From: Exilibacterium tricleocarpae
GTDB taxonomy: Bacteria > Pseudomonadota > Gammaproteobacteria > Pseudomonadales > Cellvibrionaceae
Assembly: GCF_007004655.1 (NCBI RefSeq)
Contig: NZ_ML660087.1
Coordinates: 1 to 64,000, forward strand
Length of the DNA: 64,000 nucleotides
Direction: 5' to 3'
Shown here piece after piece: positions 45,279-55,200 of this stretch. Under the pieces are notes generated by a model. The model had not been told where the DNA came from, did no database searches, and worked only from the letters and a program-made list of their open reading frames with translations. The stretch's first letter is position 1. Each line of letters starts with the position of its first letter. Position numbers and translations under genes: made by a program.

Positions 45279-46037
45279 CTAAAATCCTTTTACCGCTTCG
45301 CCGTCGATCTTGGCCTTGGCAAGAATAATTTCGTAGGGTTTACCGTCTTTTTCCTGTTGGCTGATGCGCACCACCAACAGATTCCAGTCTTTGGCAAGCC
45401 ACAGATGCGTGATGCGTTTGTTGCTCTTTTCTCGTACGCGTTTTACTTTTATGGTGTGCAGCCGCCCGACCGGTGTCTGTAATACCTCTTCGCCGACCAC
45501 TTCGAACAGGTAGTGTTTGATCTTGCCGCCGTCGGCTACGATATAGCGTCCGGACTGTTTGTTATTCAACAGATCGCGGCGCAATTGAATCTGGTAGCTG
45601 AGTTTGTCCAGTGCCTCTGCCGGCAGGTCCATGGTCCAGGGTTTGTTCTGTACGTTGTTGACGACCCGTTTGTCCTCCCAGTTGAAGCTGAGGATGGCGT
45701 GGCGGTCGCGGCCCAGACCTTCGCGGTGATATTCGTAGTTCTTCGGCACCACCTGGCCCTGTTCATTCCAGCGGAAGTGGCTGAATTCGTCGATATTGGC
45801 GAGCCAGGAATCGGCGGAAAACCGCAATTCCTGCAAGCCGTTGTCCAGGGTTTTCAGCGAGCGCACCGCGGTAATCGGCACGCCTTTGAAGCTGGCTTCA
45901 TATTTGGCCGTGAAATTTTTCGGTAGCAGGCCGGTGGTGGCGCCGGTCGCGGCGGGCCACATAACGGCGAGACCCAGGCAGGCGAGGCCCGCGCACCTGA
46001 TTAAACGTTCAAAGCTGGGTAGTCCAATATCAATCAT
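45279..46037 (-). CDS. DUF3108 family exported protein
   Basis: 252 residues. Hydrophobic N-terminus (CAGLACLGLAVMWPAATGA) that acts as a signal peptide. The mature part has the DUF3108 pattern: FTAKYEASFKGVPITAVRSL, DNGLQELRFSADSWLANIDE, the LSYQIQLRRDL block and THLWLAKDWNLLVVRISQ. Proteins of this family are periplasmic, beta-rich and of unknown role. It lies 60 bases after purN on the same strand, the arrangement known next to purN in pseudomonads. Confidence 0.87.
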   Translation of the reverse strand: MIDIGLPSFERLIRCAGLACLGLAVMWPAATGATTGLLPKNFTAKYEASFKGVPITAVRSLKTLDNGLQELRFSADSWLANIDEFSHFRWNEQGQVVPKNYEYHREGLGRDRHAILSFNWEDKRVVNNVQNKPWTMDLPAEALDKLSYQIQLRRDLLNNKQSGRYIVADGGKIKHYLFEVVGEEVLQTPVGRLHTIKVKRVREKSNKRITHLWLAKDWNLLVVRISQQEKDGKPYEIILAKAKIDGEAVKGF

Positions 46038-46097
46038 TAATACCGTCTCGTCCCGTAAAGCCGGCCGCGCCTGTGTGGCCGGGAGCCTGCGCGACCA

Positions 46098-46766
46098 TTA
46101 TCCCGTGTTATCGATTAGATAGCCATGCCGGGGTAAAGGTTCACCGTCCAGCCAACTTCGGTTGTCTGCCATGCGCAGGCGGGCAGCGCTGAACCACTGC
46201 ACCGCCATCGGGTAGATAATATGTTCCTGCTGCCGGACCCGGTTGGCGAGGGTCTCCACGGTGTCGCCCGGGCGCACCGGCACCCGGGCCTGAATCACCG
46301 CCGGCCCGCCGTCCAGTTCTTCGGTGACGAAATGCACGGTGACGCCGTGCTCCCGGTCGCCGGCCTCCAGGGCCCGGCGGTGGGTGTGCAGACCCTGGTA
46401 TTTGGGCAGCAGCGATGGGTGAATATTGAGCATGCGGCCCGCGTAGCGCTGAACGAAAGCGGGGGTCAGGATGCGCATAAACCCGGCCAGTACCACCAGA
46501 TCCGGCCGGTAGCCGTCGATCAGGGCCGCCATGGCGGCGTCGAAGGCGTCGCGGCTGGCAAAGGCCGTGTGGTCCAGCACCTCGGTTGCAATAGCGGCGC
46601 GCTCGGCCCGCTGCAATCCATAGGCGTCAGGTCTGTTGCTGATAACGGCGCAGAGTTCGGCGTTGAGGACGCCCCGGTCGCGGGCGTCAATCAGTGCTTG
46701 CAGGTTGGTGCCGCTGCCGGAAATCAGCACCACGACGTTGGTGGTGCCGGCGGTCATCGCGGTCAT
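46098..46766 (-). CDS. purN: Phosphoribosylglycinamide formyltransferase 1
   Basis: 222 residues. It transfers the formyl group of 10-formyltetrahydrofolate to GAR, the third step of purine synthesis. Visible: phosphate loop [14 protein letters not shown], the catalytic Asn-His pair in [41 protein letters not shown] with the catalytic Asp, and QARVPV. Its start overlaps the end of purM by 4 bases, the usual coupled pair. Confidence 0.96.
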   Translation of the reverse strand: MTAMTAGTTNVVVLISGSGTNLQALIDARDRGVLNAELCAVISNRPDAYGLQRAERAAIATEVLDHTAFASRDAFDAAMAALIDGYRPDLVVLAGFMRILTPAFVQRYAGRMLNIHPSLLPKYQGLHTHRRALEAGDREHGVTVHFVTEELDGGPAVIQARVPVRPGDTVETLANRVRQQEHIIYPMAVQWFSAARLRMADNRSWLDGEPLPRHGYLIDNTG

Positions 46767-47821
46767 AGGCGTGCCTGCGCCCCGATCAATTCCACCTGTT
46801 CGTCAGCGGGCGCGGCGGTGGCGACACTGCCGATCAGCAGCGCGGTCTCACCAGCGTCATTTAGCAAGTCGAGGGCCTGTTCGACGGTGTCGGCCGGCAC
46901 GCACACCACCATGCCGATACCGCAGTTAAAGGTGCGGTACATCTCCCGCGCGGCCACATTGCCCTGTTGCTGCAGCCAGTCGAAAACCGCCGGCTGCGCC
47001 CAGGCGCGGGTATCGATTACCGCCTTGGTACCGGCGGGCAGCACCCGCGGCAGGTTCTCCAGCAGGCCGCCGCCGGTGATATGGGAGAGGGCATTGACTT
47101 GGCTGTGTTGCAGCAGTTGCAGCAGCGGTTTGACGTAAATTCGGGTCGGTTCCAGCAGGGTCTGGCCCAGGGTCCGGCCGGCCAGTGGCTGGTTCAGGTC
47201 GGCGCCGCTGACCTCGATGATTTTGCGAACCAGTGAGTAGCCGTTGGAGTGGGGACCGCTCGAGGCCAGGCCGATCAGCGCGTCGCCGGCTGCCACCCGG
47301 CTGCCGTCGAGAATCTCGGACTTTTCCACCACGCCCACGCAGAAGCCGGCCAGATCGTAGTCCTCGCCCGTGTACATCCCCGGCATTTCGGCCGTCTCGC
47401 CGCCCACCAGGGCGCAGCCCGCCTGCTCGCAGCCCGCACCGATACCGCTCACCACCGCGGCGGCGACTTCGACATTGAGCTGGCCGGTGGCGTAATAGTC
47501 GAGGAAGAACAGCGGCTCGGCGCCGGCCACCACCAGGTCGTTAACGCACATGGCCACCAGGTCGATGCCGATGGTGGCGTGCAGATTAAGGTCCATGGCC
47601 AGGCGCAGCTTAGTGCCGACCCCGTCGGTACCGGACACCAGCACCGGTTCCCGGTAGCCGCCGGGCAGGGCACAGAGGGCGCCAAAGCCACCCAGTCCGG
47701 CCAGCACCTCCGGGCGGCGGGTGCGTTTGGCGACGTCTTTGATACGGTCTACCAGGGCGTTGCCGGCGTCGATATCGACACCGGCGTCCTTGTAGCTCAG
47801 CGACGGCTTGGAATCGGTCAT
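46763..47821 (-). CDS. purM: Phosphoribosylformylglycinamidine cyclo-ligase
   Basis: 352 residues from the ATG at 47821 ([20 protein letters not shown] is the standard start; an upstream frame to 47884 is rejected). It is the AIR synthetase of the fifth step of purine synthesis. Motifs: [54 protein letters not shown] and [16 protein letters not shown]. The promoter should lie in the 284-base region shared with the divergent DUF2066 gene. Confidence 0.97.
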   Translation of the reverse strand: MTDSKPSLSYKDAGVDIDAGNALVDRIKDVAKRTRRPEVLAGLGGFGALCALPGGYREPVLVSGTDGVGTKLRLAMDLNLHATIGIDLVAMCVNDLVVAGAEPLFFLDYYATGQLNVEVAAAVVSGIGAGCEQAGCALVGGETAEMPGMYTGEDYDLAGFCVGVVEKSEILDGSRVAAGDALIGLASSGPHSNGYSLVRKIIEVSGADLNQPLAGRTLGQTLLEPTRIYVKPLLQLLQHSQVNALSHITGGGLLENLPRVLPAGTKAVIDTRAWAQPAVFDWLQQQGNVAAREMYRTFNCGIGMVVCVPADTVEQALDLLNDAGETALLIGSVATAAPADEQVELIGAQARL

Positions 47822-47891
47822 AAGTGAACTCGTTGCGGGGGTGGGTGGGTCGGCAAAGGCGCGTATTCTACCAAGGTCGCGCACAGCGAAC

Positions 47892-47934
47892 TAGGGCCTG
47901 TCTACACTAACTCAGTTAGTGTAGACAGGCCCTA
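47892..47934. repeat. 43-bp perfect palindrome between divergent genes
   Basis: Two 21-bp arms (left arm tagggcctgtctacactaac plus t) meet around a single central c, with no mismatch. It lies between the starts of purM (minus) and the DUF2066 gene (plus), so it can form a cruciform in DNA or a long hairpin in RNA from either side. Confidence 0.92.
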
Positions 47935-48105
47935 TTAGCCCGGCGGGGAGGGGCCGGCGATCCGTGCCATATCCGGTCCGGCGCACGCAAGTGTGAGGCA
48001 GCGCACTAGTGTCTGGCGGCCAGCCTGTTTACAATGTCCGGCCTTACGGCGATACCACTGGGGGAATGAACGCGGCGGCACCTGCCCGCCCGTTTCGGAA
48101 TCAAT

Positions 48106-49374
48106 TTGTTCTACACATACGTTTTTGCAAAGGCCGGTTTTAGCACAAAGGCTGGTTTTAACAAAAAGGCTGGTTTTAACAAAAAGGCCAGTTTTGAAAA
48201 GGCAGAGGGTTGGCGGCGCCGGTGGCTGGCTGCTGTCGCGCTGGTGGCGTGCCTGGCGAGTGCTTTCGGGCGGGCGGAGCAACTCGTCGACCTCTACCAG
48301 ACGGAAACGCTGGTTGCCTCGCAAAGTTCCCGCGAGCGGGCGCAAGCCGCTACCGACGGTCTGGCCGAGGTGGTCGTACGTATATCCGGCACGCTGAGCG
48401 CATTGCAGGCGCAGGCGGTGATTGACGGCATGCGCCGGGCGCAAAAGTATGTCTACCAGTTTCAATACGCCTCCACCGATGAGACCTTGACGATTGACGA
48501 TAAGGAGGTGCCGGCCAGCCGCCTGATCCTGAAATTTTCACCCCAGGGTGTGGAGCGACTGTTGCGGCAGGCGAGCCTGCCGGTGTGGCCGGCCAACCGG
48601 CCCAGCCTGCTGGTGTGGATGGTGGTGGATGGTGCGGGCCAGGGCCGCCACCTGGCGGGCCCTGCGGATGATCCGCAGGCCCTGGATGCGCTCAACGCCG
48701 CGGCCGCGCGGCGCGGTTTACCGCTGCTGGCGCCGTTGCTGGACCTCGAAGACCGCGTAGCGCTGCCCGGCGAGGCGGCCTGGCGCCTGGCGGAGGACAG
48801 GATTCTGGCCGCCTCCCGGCGCTACCAGTCCGATGCGGTGCTGGTGGGGCGTTACAGTCGCACCTCCCAGGGTGAATGGCGGGCTACCTGGCTGTTGCTG
48901 CACAAAGGGCAGAGCCGGCTGTTCGACAGCGTCGGTTTTGCGCTCGACACCGTGATCGCCGCAGGCGTCAACCAAGTGGCGGATCACCTGGCCGGCATGT
49001 ATGCGATAGTGCCGGGCGACGACGACTCGGGCGCTGTAGTCATGCAGTTGACCGGGGTTGCCGATTTCACCCGCTACGTGCGGGTGTTGGATTATCTGCA
49101 GAAGCTCGCCGTGGTGCGCCGCGCGCACCTGGCGGCAGTGCGCGGTGACGACCTGTTGCTGCACCTCTACACCGACGGCGATCTGGGGCTGTTGCTCAAT
49201 GCGCTGGCACTGGACCGGCAACTGGTACCGAGCGATGCTGTTATCACGCCAGGTGCCGGCACCGCCCAGCCCGGCACCGCCGAGCCCGGCACGGCGATGC
49301 CCTGGCAACTGGGGCCGCGGGGCAGCATCCACAACCCCTTGCGCTACCGCTGGGCGGGGCCCGGTGCCCGGTGA
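48106..49374 (+). CDS. DUF2066 family exported protein
   Basis: Up to 422 residues. The frame opens at a TTG (48106); no ATG is found before the signal-like segment RRRWLAAVALVACLASAFGRA, so the true start is uncertain and may be a GTG or CTG near 48210-48245. If translated from 48106, the first 35 residues consist of four hexad repeats (KAGFST, KAGFNK, KAGFNK, KASFEK). The family region runs from LYQTETLVASQSSRERAQAA to about residue 390, and near the C-terminus a GTAQPGTAEPGTAMP repeat occurs. Function is unknown; it sits directly before hda and overlaps it by 4 bases, as in pseudomonads. Confidence 0.85.
   Translation: MFYTYVFAKAGFSTKAGFNKKAGFNKKASFEKAEGWRRRWLAAVALVACLASAFGRAEQLVDLYQTETLVASQSSRERAQAATDGLAEVVVRISGTLSALQAQAVIDGMRRAQKYVYQFQYASTDETLTIDDKEVPASRLILKFSPQGVERLLRQASLPVWPANRPSLLVWMVVDGAGQGRHLAGPADDPQALDALNAAAARRGLPLLAPLLDLEDRVALPGEAAWRLAEDRILAASRRYQSDAVLVGRYSRTSQGEWRATWLLLHKGQSRLFDSVGFALDTVIAAGVNQVADHLAGMYAIVPGDDDSGAVVMQLTGVADFTRYVRVLDYLQKLAVVRRAHLAAVRGDDLLLHLYTDGDLGLLLNALALDRQLVPSDAVITPGAGTAQPGTAEPGTAMPWQLGPRGSIHNPLRYRWAGPGAR
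48129..48200 (+). repeat. Four tandem 18-bp units at the 5' end of the DUF2066 gene
   Basis: Units aaaggccggttttagcac, aaaggctggttttaacaa (twice) and aaaggccagttttgaaaa, head to tail. They are in frame with the gene and would encode hexads of the type KAGFNK, or lie in its untranslated leader if the start is downstream. Confidence 0.92.
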
Positions 49375-50105
49375 CGGCAACGGAGGTGAAAAATTGTCCG
49401 CCACGACAATTGTCCCTGGGGGTGTCGCTAAACGACGATGCCACCTTCGATAATTTCTATACCCGCCCCAATACCGGCAACGCCCAGGTGGTCAAAACCT
49501 TAAGGGGCCAGGCACAGGGTGAGGGCGGGGAGACTTATGTCTATCTTTGGGGTGGTGCGGGGGTCGGCCTTACCCACCTTCTGCAGGCTGCCTGTCACGC
49601 CTGTCACTTCCGGGGGCTGACGGCCCAGTATTTACCTCTGCGCGAGATGGTCGGCTTTACGCCGCAAGCTCTGCTCGAGGGCCTCGAAAGTGTGGATTTG
49701 CTGTGTCTCGACGGTTTGCAGGCGGTGGCCGGTCAAGCCCAGTGGGAGCGGGCGCTGTTCCATTTGTTCAATCGCCTGCACGACCAGCGCAACTGTCTGC
49801 TGGCGGCGGCGCATTGCAGTCTTGCCGAGTTGCCGGTGGAACTGGCGGACCTGGCCTCGCGTTTGCGTTCCGGCGTGGCGTTCCAGGTGACGGGGATGAG
49901 CGATGACGACAAGCAGGCAGCGCTGCAGGCACGCGCCGCCGCCCGCGGGCTGGATTTGAGCGATGAGGTGGCCCAGTACATTCTGCACCGCGCCCCCCGG
50001 GATACCAATGAGTTGTTCTATTGCCTCAACCGCCTGGATGACGCCTCCCTGGCGGAGCAGCGCCGCCTCACCATTCCCTTTGTCAAACGGGTGTTGAATT
50101 TATAG
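49371..50105 (+). CDS. hda: DnaA regulatory inactivator Hda
   Basis: 244 residues from a GTG that overlaps the previous stop (GTGA). Short N-terminal clamp-binding stretch (PRQLSLGV), then a single AAA+ module like DnaA domain III: DATFDNFY, the nucleotide loop WGGAGVGLTHLLQA, LLCLDGLQAVAG (Walker B) and a sensor region SRLRSGVAFQV. The C-terminal part has RDTNELFYCLNRLDDASL. Hda, with the sliding clamp, promotes ATP hydrolysis by DnaA and prevents re-initiation of replication. The loop differs slightly from the usual G-x-x-GxGKT by having T-H for K-T, as other Hda proteins do. Confidence 0.94.
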   Translation: MTATEVKNCPPRQLSLGVSLNDDATFDNFYTRPNTGNAQVVKTLRGQAQGEGGETYVYLWGGAGVGLTHLLQAACHACHFRGLTAQYLPLREMVGFTPQALLEGLESVDLLCLDGLQAVAGQAQWERALFHLFNRLHDQRNCLLAAAHCSLAELPVELADLASRLRSGVAFQVTGMSDDDKQAALQARAAARGLDLSDEVAQYILHRAPRDTNELFYCLNRLDDASLAEQRRLTIPFVKRVLNL

Positions 50106-50490
50106 CCGCTATTGCAGATCGGCAATGGCGTCTATACCATATATTCAGCTAGACGTGCCAGTCGGTCCGCCGGACCGTGGGTCGAGCGCGTGACCCAAGT
50201 GATACCACTTACTAAAAATTACAGTAAGTTAGTGAACGAAGAGCTTTGCAATCGTTAAGATCACCGGTTGAACAGCCCAGCAATTGAACAGCTCAATAAA
50301 CGAAAAGCCCAATGGTTGGGGCATTAATTGATTGAGAGGTTAATTGGCTGAGAAGCGCAGTGGTCTATTCGAGAAGCCCGGCAATTGAATAAGCCGGTGA
50401 CCGAACAAGCCCGATAATTGAAGAGAACCAGCGCATAACAAAAGCCGTTGCGCTTGGGTGCATCGAGTAGAGCGTGTCGAGTAGCTTACC
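50106..50490. other. Intergenic region with degenerate AGCCC-AATTGAA repeats
   Basis: 385 bases between hda and the ECF sigma factor gene. The motif agcccrryaattgaa occurs three times (near 50274, 50385 and 50418) among similar half copies. It holds the promoter of the sigma gene, but no hda terminator was defined. Confidence 0.5.
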
Positions 50491-51054
50491 ATGACTAAAG
50501 TATCGTCGAAGGGGAAACTGCCTGCGGGTGCCTGCACTGCCGCGCCGGAGGTTCTCACTTTCGACGAGCTGTATCGCCATTTCTGGCAGGAACTCTGCGC
50601 ACACGTGCGCCGCACTTTCGGGCCGGGTCCCCCGGACCCGGAAGATGTCGCCCAGGCGGCCTTCACCCGTTACGTGAGTCTGGACGATCCGGATGCGGTG
50701 CTCAACCCGCGCGCGTTTTTGTTTACTACCGCGCGCAATATCGTGCTCGACCAGAAGCGCAAGGACAAAAGTCACCTGAAGTATGCCCAGTCGGTACTGG
50801 CGCAGTCTTCCGAGCTAAAATTGGATGAGTTGTCCCCTGAACGCGTCTTACTAGAGAAGCGGCGTTTCGACCGGGTTCGGCGCGCCATTGACCGGCTGCC
50901 GCACAAACAGAAGGTGGTGCTCAGCCTGCACCGCTATCGCGGTTACACCTTCAAGCAGATCACCGAGGAGACGGGCTGGTCTTACGGTGATGTTTACCGA
51001 CAACTGGACACCGCACTGGCAACTCTGGCCAGGGCGCTAAAACAAATTTCATAA
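50491..51054 (+). CDS. ECF RNA polymerase sigma factor, FecI type
   Basis: 187 residues. Region 2 is seen as ELYRHFWQELCAHVRRTFG, DPEDVAQAAFTRYVSL and RAFLFTTARNIVLDQKRKD; region 4 as IDRLPHKQKVVLSLHRYRGYTFKQITEETG and the helix-turn-helix following. Sigma factors of this group act with an adjacent FecR-like regulator and a TonB receptor to switch on uptake of an outside compound, often a ferric chelate. The order sigma-FecR-receptor is present here, with 27 bases to the next gene. Confidence 0.93.
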   Translation: MTKVSSKGKLPAGACTAAPEVLTFDELYRHFWQELCAHVRRTFGPGPPDPEDVAQAAFTRYVSLDDPDAVLNPRAFLFTTARNIVLDQKRKDKSHLKYAQSVLAQSSELKLDELSPERVLLEKRRFDRVRRAIDRLPHKQKVVLSLHRYRGYTFKQITEETGWSYGDVYRQLDTALATLARALKQIS

Positions 51055-51081
51055 ACGTCCGATTGACAGTATAGAGACGAT

Positions 51082-52149
51082 ATGGGTGGTGTTATGGAAG
51101 ATAGTGACAGCATTGAAGCAATAGCCCGCGGTTGGGTCCTCTACCTGCACTCCGGTGCTGTCGATCCGGTGCGCCTGGTGGATTTTGAGGCCTGGGTGAG
51201 CGCCGATCCGGCGCACGCCAAGGCCTATCGCGATTACGAGCAACTGATGGGGGACCTGACCCTGGTCGAGGCGCTTGCCGATATCGAGATTGATGCCGGC
51301 GCTGATGCCGGCGTTGATATCGGTATGGATGCCAGCACTGATATCAATACTGCAGCGCCTGCCGTGCCGCCGCCTGCAGCCCGGCGCCTGCGCACCCCGG
51401 CGCTGGCACCGGTGGCGGCGCTGGCTGCCGTCCTGATGGTTGCGCTGTTGCTGACGACGCAGTGGCCGCTGGAGGCGACGCCGGCATTTGAGACCCGGGT
51501 GGCACAGACGCGCGACCTGCAGTTGCCCGACGGCAGCACTGTGGTTCTCGGCGGTCGCTCCAAGATCGAGACGGATTTTTCCGAGACAACGCGGCGTGTC
51601 ACGCTGTTGGAGGGCGAGGCGTTCTTCGATGTGGTTGCCGATCCCGAGCGGCCGTTCCTGGTGGTCGTCGGCGATCGCCTGGTGCGGGTGGTGGGTACCA
51701 AGTTTGATGTCCGGCACGGACCGCAGCAGGTGCGGGTGGCGGTGTTGGAAGGTGTGGTCGAGGTACTGCGGCCCCCTACCACAAAATCGGCCACACAACC
51801 GGTTGAGCCGGTGTCGGCGGCGCAGGTACTGCGGGCCGGAGAGCAGGTGGTGGCGTTGATCGGCACCGCCGAGCAGACCCGGACCGCTGTCGAGCCGGAT
51901 ACCGCCGCCGCCTGGCGGCGGGGCTGGCTCAGCTACGAGAACGCGAGCCTGGCGGAGATCGCCGCCGATGCCAACCGCTACAATGACCGGCAGATTGTCT
52001 TCGCCTCGTCCGATCTCGAACATATCCGCGTGACCGCCTCCTTCGGCGCCGACGCTGTCGACCGGTTTATTGCCGGTCTCACCGCCTCGCAACCGATCCG
52101 CGCCGACTACTCCGATGACGATCGGGTCGTGTTGCACCGGGTTCGCTAG
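51082..52149 (+). CDS. FecR-family anti-sigma regulator
   Basis: 355 residues from the ATG at 51082; a second ATG at 51094 is possible. N-terminal cytoplasmic part (DUF4880-like, AIARGWVLYLHSGAVDPVRLVDFEAWVSADPAHAKAYRDYEQL), a short Asp/Ala/Gly-rich linker with small in-frame repeats, one transmembrane segment (about 113-128, ALAAVLMVALLLT), then the periplasmic FecR domain: LQLPDGSTVVLGGRSKIETDFSETTRRVTLLEGEAFFDV and so on. The C-terminal SLAEIAADANRYNDRQIV segment would contact the STN domain of the receptor. It relays the occupied-receptor signal to the sigma factor. Confidence 0.92.
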   Translation: MGGVMEDSDSIEAIARGWVLYLHSGAVDPVRLVDFEAWVSADPAHAKAYRDYEQLMGDLTLVEALADIEIDAGADAGVDIGMDASTDINTAAPAVPPPAARRLRTPALAPVAALAAVLMVALLLTTQWPLEATPAFETRVAQTRDLQLPDGSTVVLGGRSKIETDFSETTRRVTLLEGEAFFDVVADPERPFLVVVGDRLVRVVGTKFDVRHGPQQVRVAVLEGVVEVLRPPTTKSATQPVEPVSAAQVLRAGEQVVALIGTAEQTRTAVEPDTAAAWRRGWLSYENASLAEIAADANRYNDRQIVFASSDLEHIRVTASFGADAVDRFIAGLTASQPIRADYSDDDRVVLHRVR

Positions 52150-52293
52150 TGGCCGGTCGCCCGCCGCCCAATCGAAAAAAATAAAAAATACCGCGATTCT
52201 GGATAATCCGCGTTTCTGCACGTCATACCCGTAAAAAGCCGGCGTTCTGAGAGGCGTGCCCGGCTACCACAACAATGAGATACGGGGAGCGAT

Positions 52294-55200
52294 ATGAACG
52301 AACCTAGCGGTATGAGTCTGAGAAAAGCATTGGGGGCATCCGGGATTGTTGCGGCGGTTGTTGCAACATCGGTGTTCGGCCTGCCGGCGCAGGCGCAGGC
52401 GCAGGCGCAGAGCAGCAGTGCGGGGGAGGCACAAACAACGACCTTCGATATCAAGGCGCAGTCGCTGGCGAGGGCGCTGGTGCTGTATTCCGAGCAATCG
52501 CGCATTGTGTTGGTGGTGCCGGCGGAACTGGTCGACGGTAAAACCGCACCGGCGGTGCAAGGCGCTATGGCGCCGGAAGAGGCGCTGGCCAAACTGCTCG
52601 GCGGCACCGGCCTGAAGTCTTCCCGCGATGCCAGCGGCGCCCTGACCATCACCTCGACACGCGATGGTGCCGCCGCACCGGCGACTGAACTGCGCTCCAT
52701 CCCGGTCGTCATCGATGATGATGGCGACAGCACCCAGGCGCTGGAGGTGATGGAGCAGATCACGGTGACCGGCAGCCGTATTGAAGGCGCTTCCGACTCC
52801 GGCGCCATCGCCGTGACGACGTTGTCGCGCGACGACCTGGCCGCACTGGGCGAAAACGGCACCGGTGATATTCTGTCGAATCTGCCGCAAGCCGGTTCGT
52901 TTGAAATCAACGATTCCTCCGACGGGCCCAACGATGCGCGCGGCGATGTCGCCACCGTCAATCTGCGCGGCCTGGGCACCGGCAATACGCTGATTCTGTT
53001 GAACGGCCGCCGCATTACCGCCCACGGTATCAATCAGGATGTCGGTTCGGTGCCGCGCCAGGTCACTAACGTCAATGCGTTTCCCGCCGCCGCTATCGAG
53101 CGGGTGGAGGTGCTCAGGGACGGCGCCTCGGCGCTCTACGGCGCCGACGCCACCGCGGGGGTGGTCAACACGATTCTCTCGCCGGACCTCGAACAATCGC
53201 GCTTTACCGTCAGGTATGACCAACTCGAGGGCACCAATTCCGATGAGTTATCGATGGACTTTGCGTTCGGCTTCGATTTTAACGGCGGCCGCACCCGGGC
53301 CATTACGGTGGGTTCTTTCTATACCCGCGACGGTGTTTACGCCAATGAACTCGGCCCCCAGTTCAGCAATGTCGATAAGCGCGCGCTGTTGGGCGATTCG
53401 CCCTATGCGGAGTCATCAGACTTCAGGAATACGTCAAGCAATTCACCGCTTGGCACTTTCGAGGTAATCAGTTCGTTCGACCGCGAGTCGGGCATATTTG
53501 AAGACGTGGATGTCAATCTCGATCCCGTCAGGGCTGCAGAGCTGGGATTGGACCCGGATGAGGTAAATCTCACCAGGGGCGGCACCTTCCATATTCAACC
53601 CTGCGATTTTAACGGGCGCTCGCGGATAGCAATCGGCGAGACGGTCGACGGTTGCATGGCCATCGGTGAACGCAGCCTGCCGACTCAACTGCGCTATGAT
53701 TTCAACGGCCTGCAGCCGCTGGACAGCTTCGGTCGCGGGTTGGAGATCGCCGTCGATTCCCGCACGGCCCGCGGGCGCCAGTTGATCTCCGATGCCGATC
53801 GCCTCAATCTCTATACCATGGTCGAGCACGATTTCGACAACGGCGTTCAGGGGTTCGCCGAGGTGTTGTATTACCGCTCCGAGACCGAAGCCCAGCGCGC
53901 GGCCAGCCCGGTGAGCCTGTCCGACGGTATCGTGGTGCCGCGCACTAATTTTTATAATCCGTTCGGTGCGCTCGGTACCGAGCGGCGCCTGGACGAACTC
54001 GCAGACGGTGATGTGCCCGATGAGGGTTATGAGCTGTTGATCCGCAACTGGCGCCCCCAGGCCGGCGGCCCGCGTATTATTGAAACGAAGTCCGATACCT
54101 TTCGGGTACTCGGCGGCGCCCGCGGCGATTTTGGCGACTGGGATTGGGAGAGTGCGCTCGGCTACAGCGAAAACAGAACCGAAGATCGCGAAAACCGCAT
54201 GTCCAAAACGCTGCTGAACGAGGCGCTGGCGCGCTCCACTCCGGATGCGCTGAATCCGTTCGGCTCCAATGCCAACACCGCCGAACAGTTGCGGGCGGTG
54301 CAGGTGACTGTGCAAGGCGAGGGTATGACGTCGCTGTTGACAGCGGATTTCCGGGTCAGCAACGCCAACCTTTTCAGCACTTGGGCCGGCGATGCGGGCG
54401 CGGCCTTCGGGGTGGATTTTCGCAACGAAGCCTATGACGAAGACCGCGACCCGCGTATTGACGGCACCTTGCAGTTCGACGGCAACGGCAGCGGCGTCTC
54501 CGATATTGTCGGTGTCAGCCCCACGGCCGACTCCGATGCCGATCGCAATGTGCTGGCGGCCTTTGCCGAGACCCTGATACCGCTGGTGGCGCCGTCGGGC
54601 GGGCTGGTCAGCAATGAAGTCAATCTGCAATTGGCGGTGCGCGCCGAGCATTTTGACGATATCGACGAGTCGGTGGCGACGCCGAAAATCGCGCTGTCGT
54701 ATTTTCCCATCCGCGGTTTAAACCTGCGGGCGGCCTACTCTGAAGGTTTCCGTGCTCCCAATTTGATTCAGCTCAACCGCGGCGATACCAGTCGTCTCGA
54801 CGACGGTTTTGTGGATTTCGTACGCGACGAGGCGATCGGTAATCCCGAGGACACCGGCAACGCCAATTTGCGCTCGGTGCGGATTTCCAATCCGGACCTC
54901 AAGCCCGAGGATACCGAGACCTTGGTGTTCGGACTGGCGCTGGACGCGACCGCGTGGTTTGAGCCCGAGTGGCTGGACAAACTGGATTTTACGCTCGACT
55001 TCTGGCGTTTCGAACAGACTGACGTGATCGATGTCTTCGGTGTACAGGAGGGCCTGGCGGTGGATTTTGTGCGCCGCCTGGAAGGCGGCAGCAATCCCAA
55101 TGTGATTCGCGCCCCAGTTACCGCCGATGATCAAGTGCGGTTCGATGAATACAACGCTGCCAACCCCAATGCACAGGTGCCCGTTGCCGGCCAGGTATTG

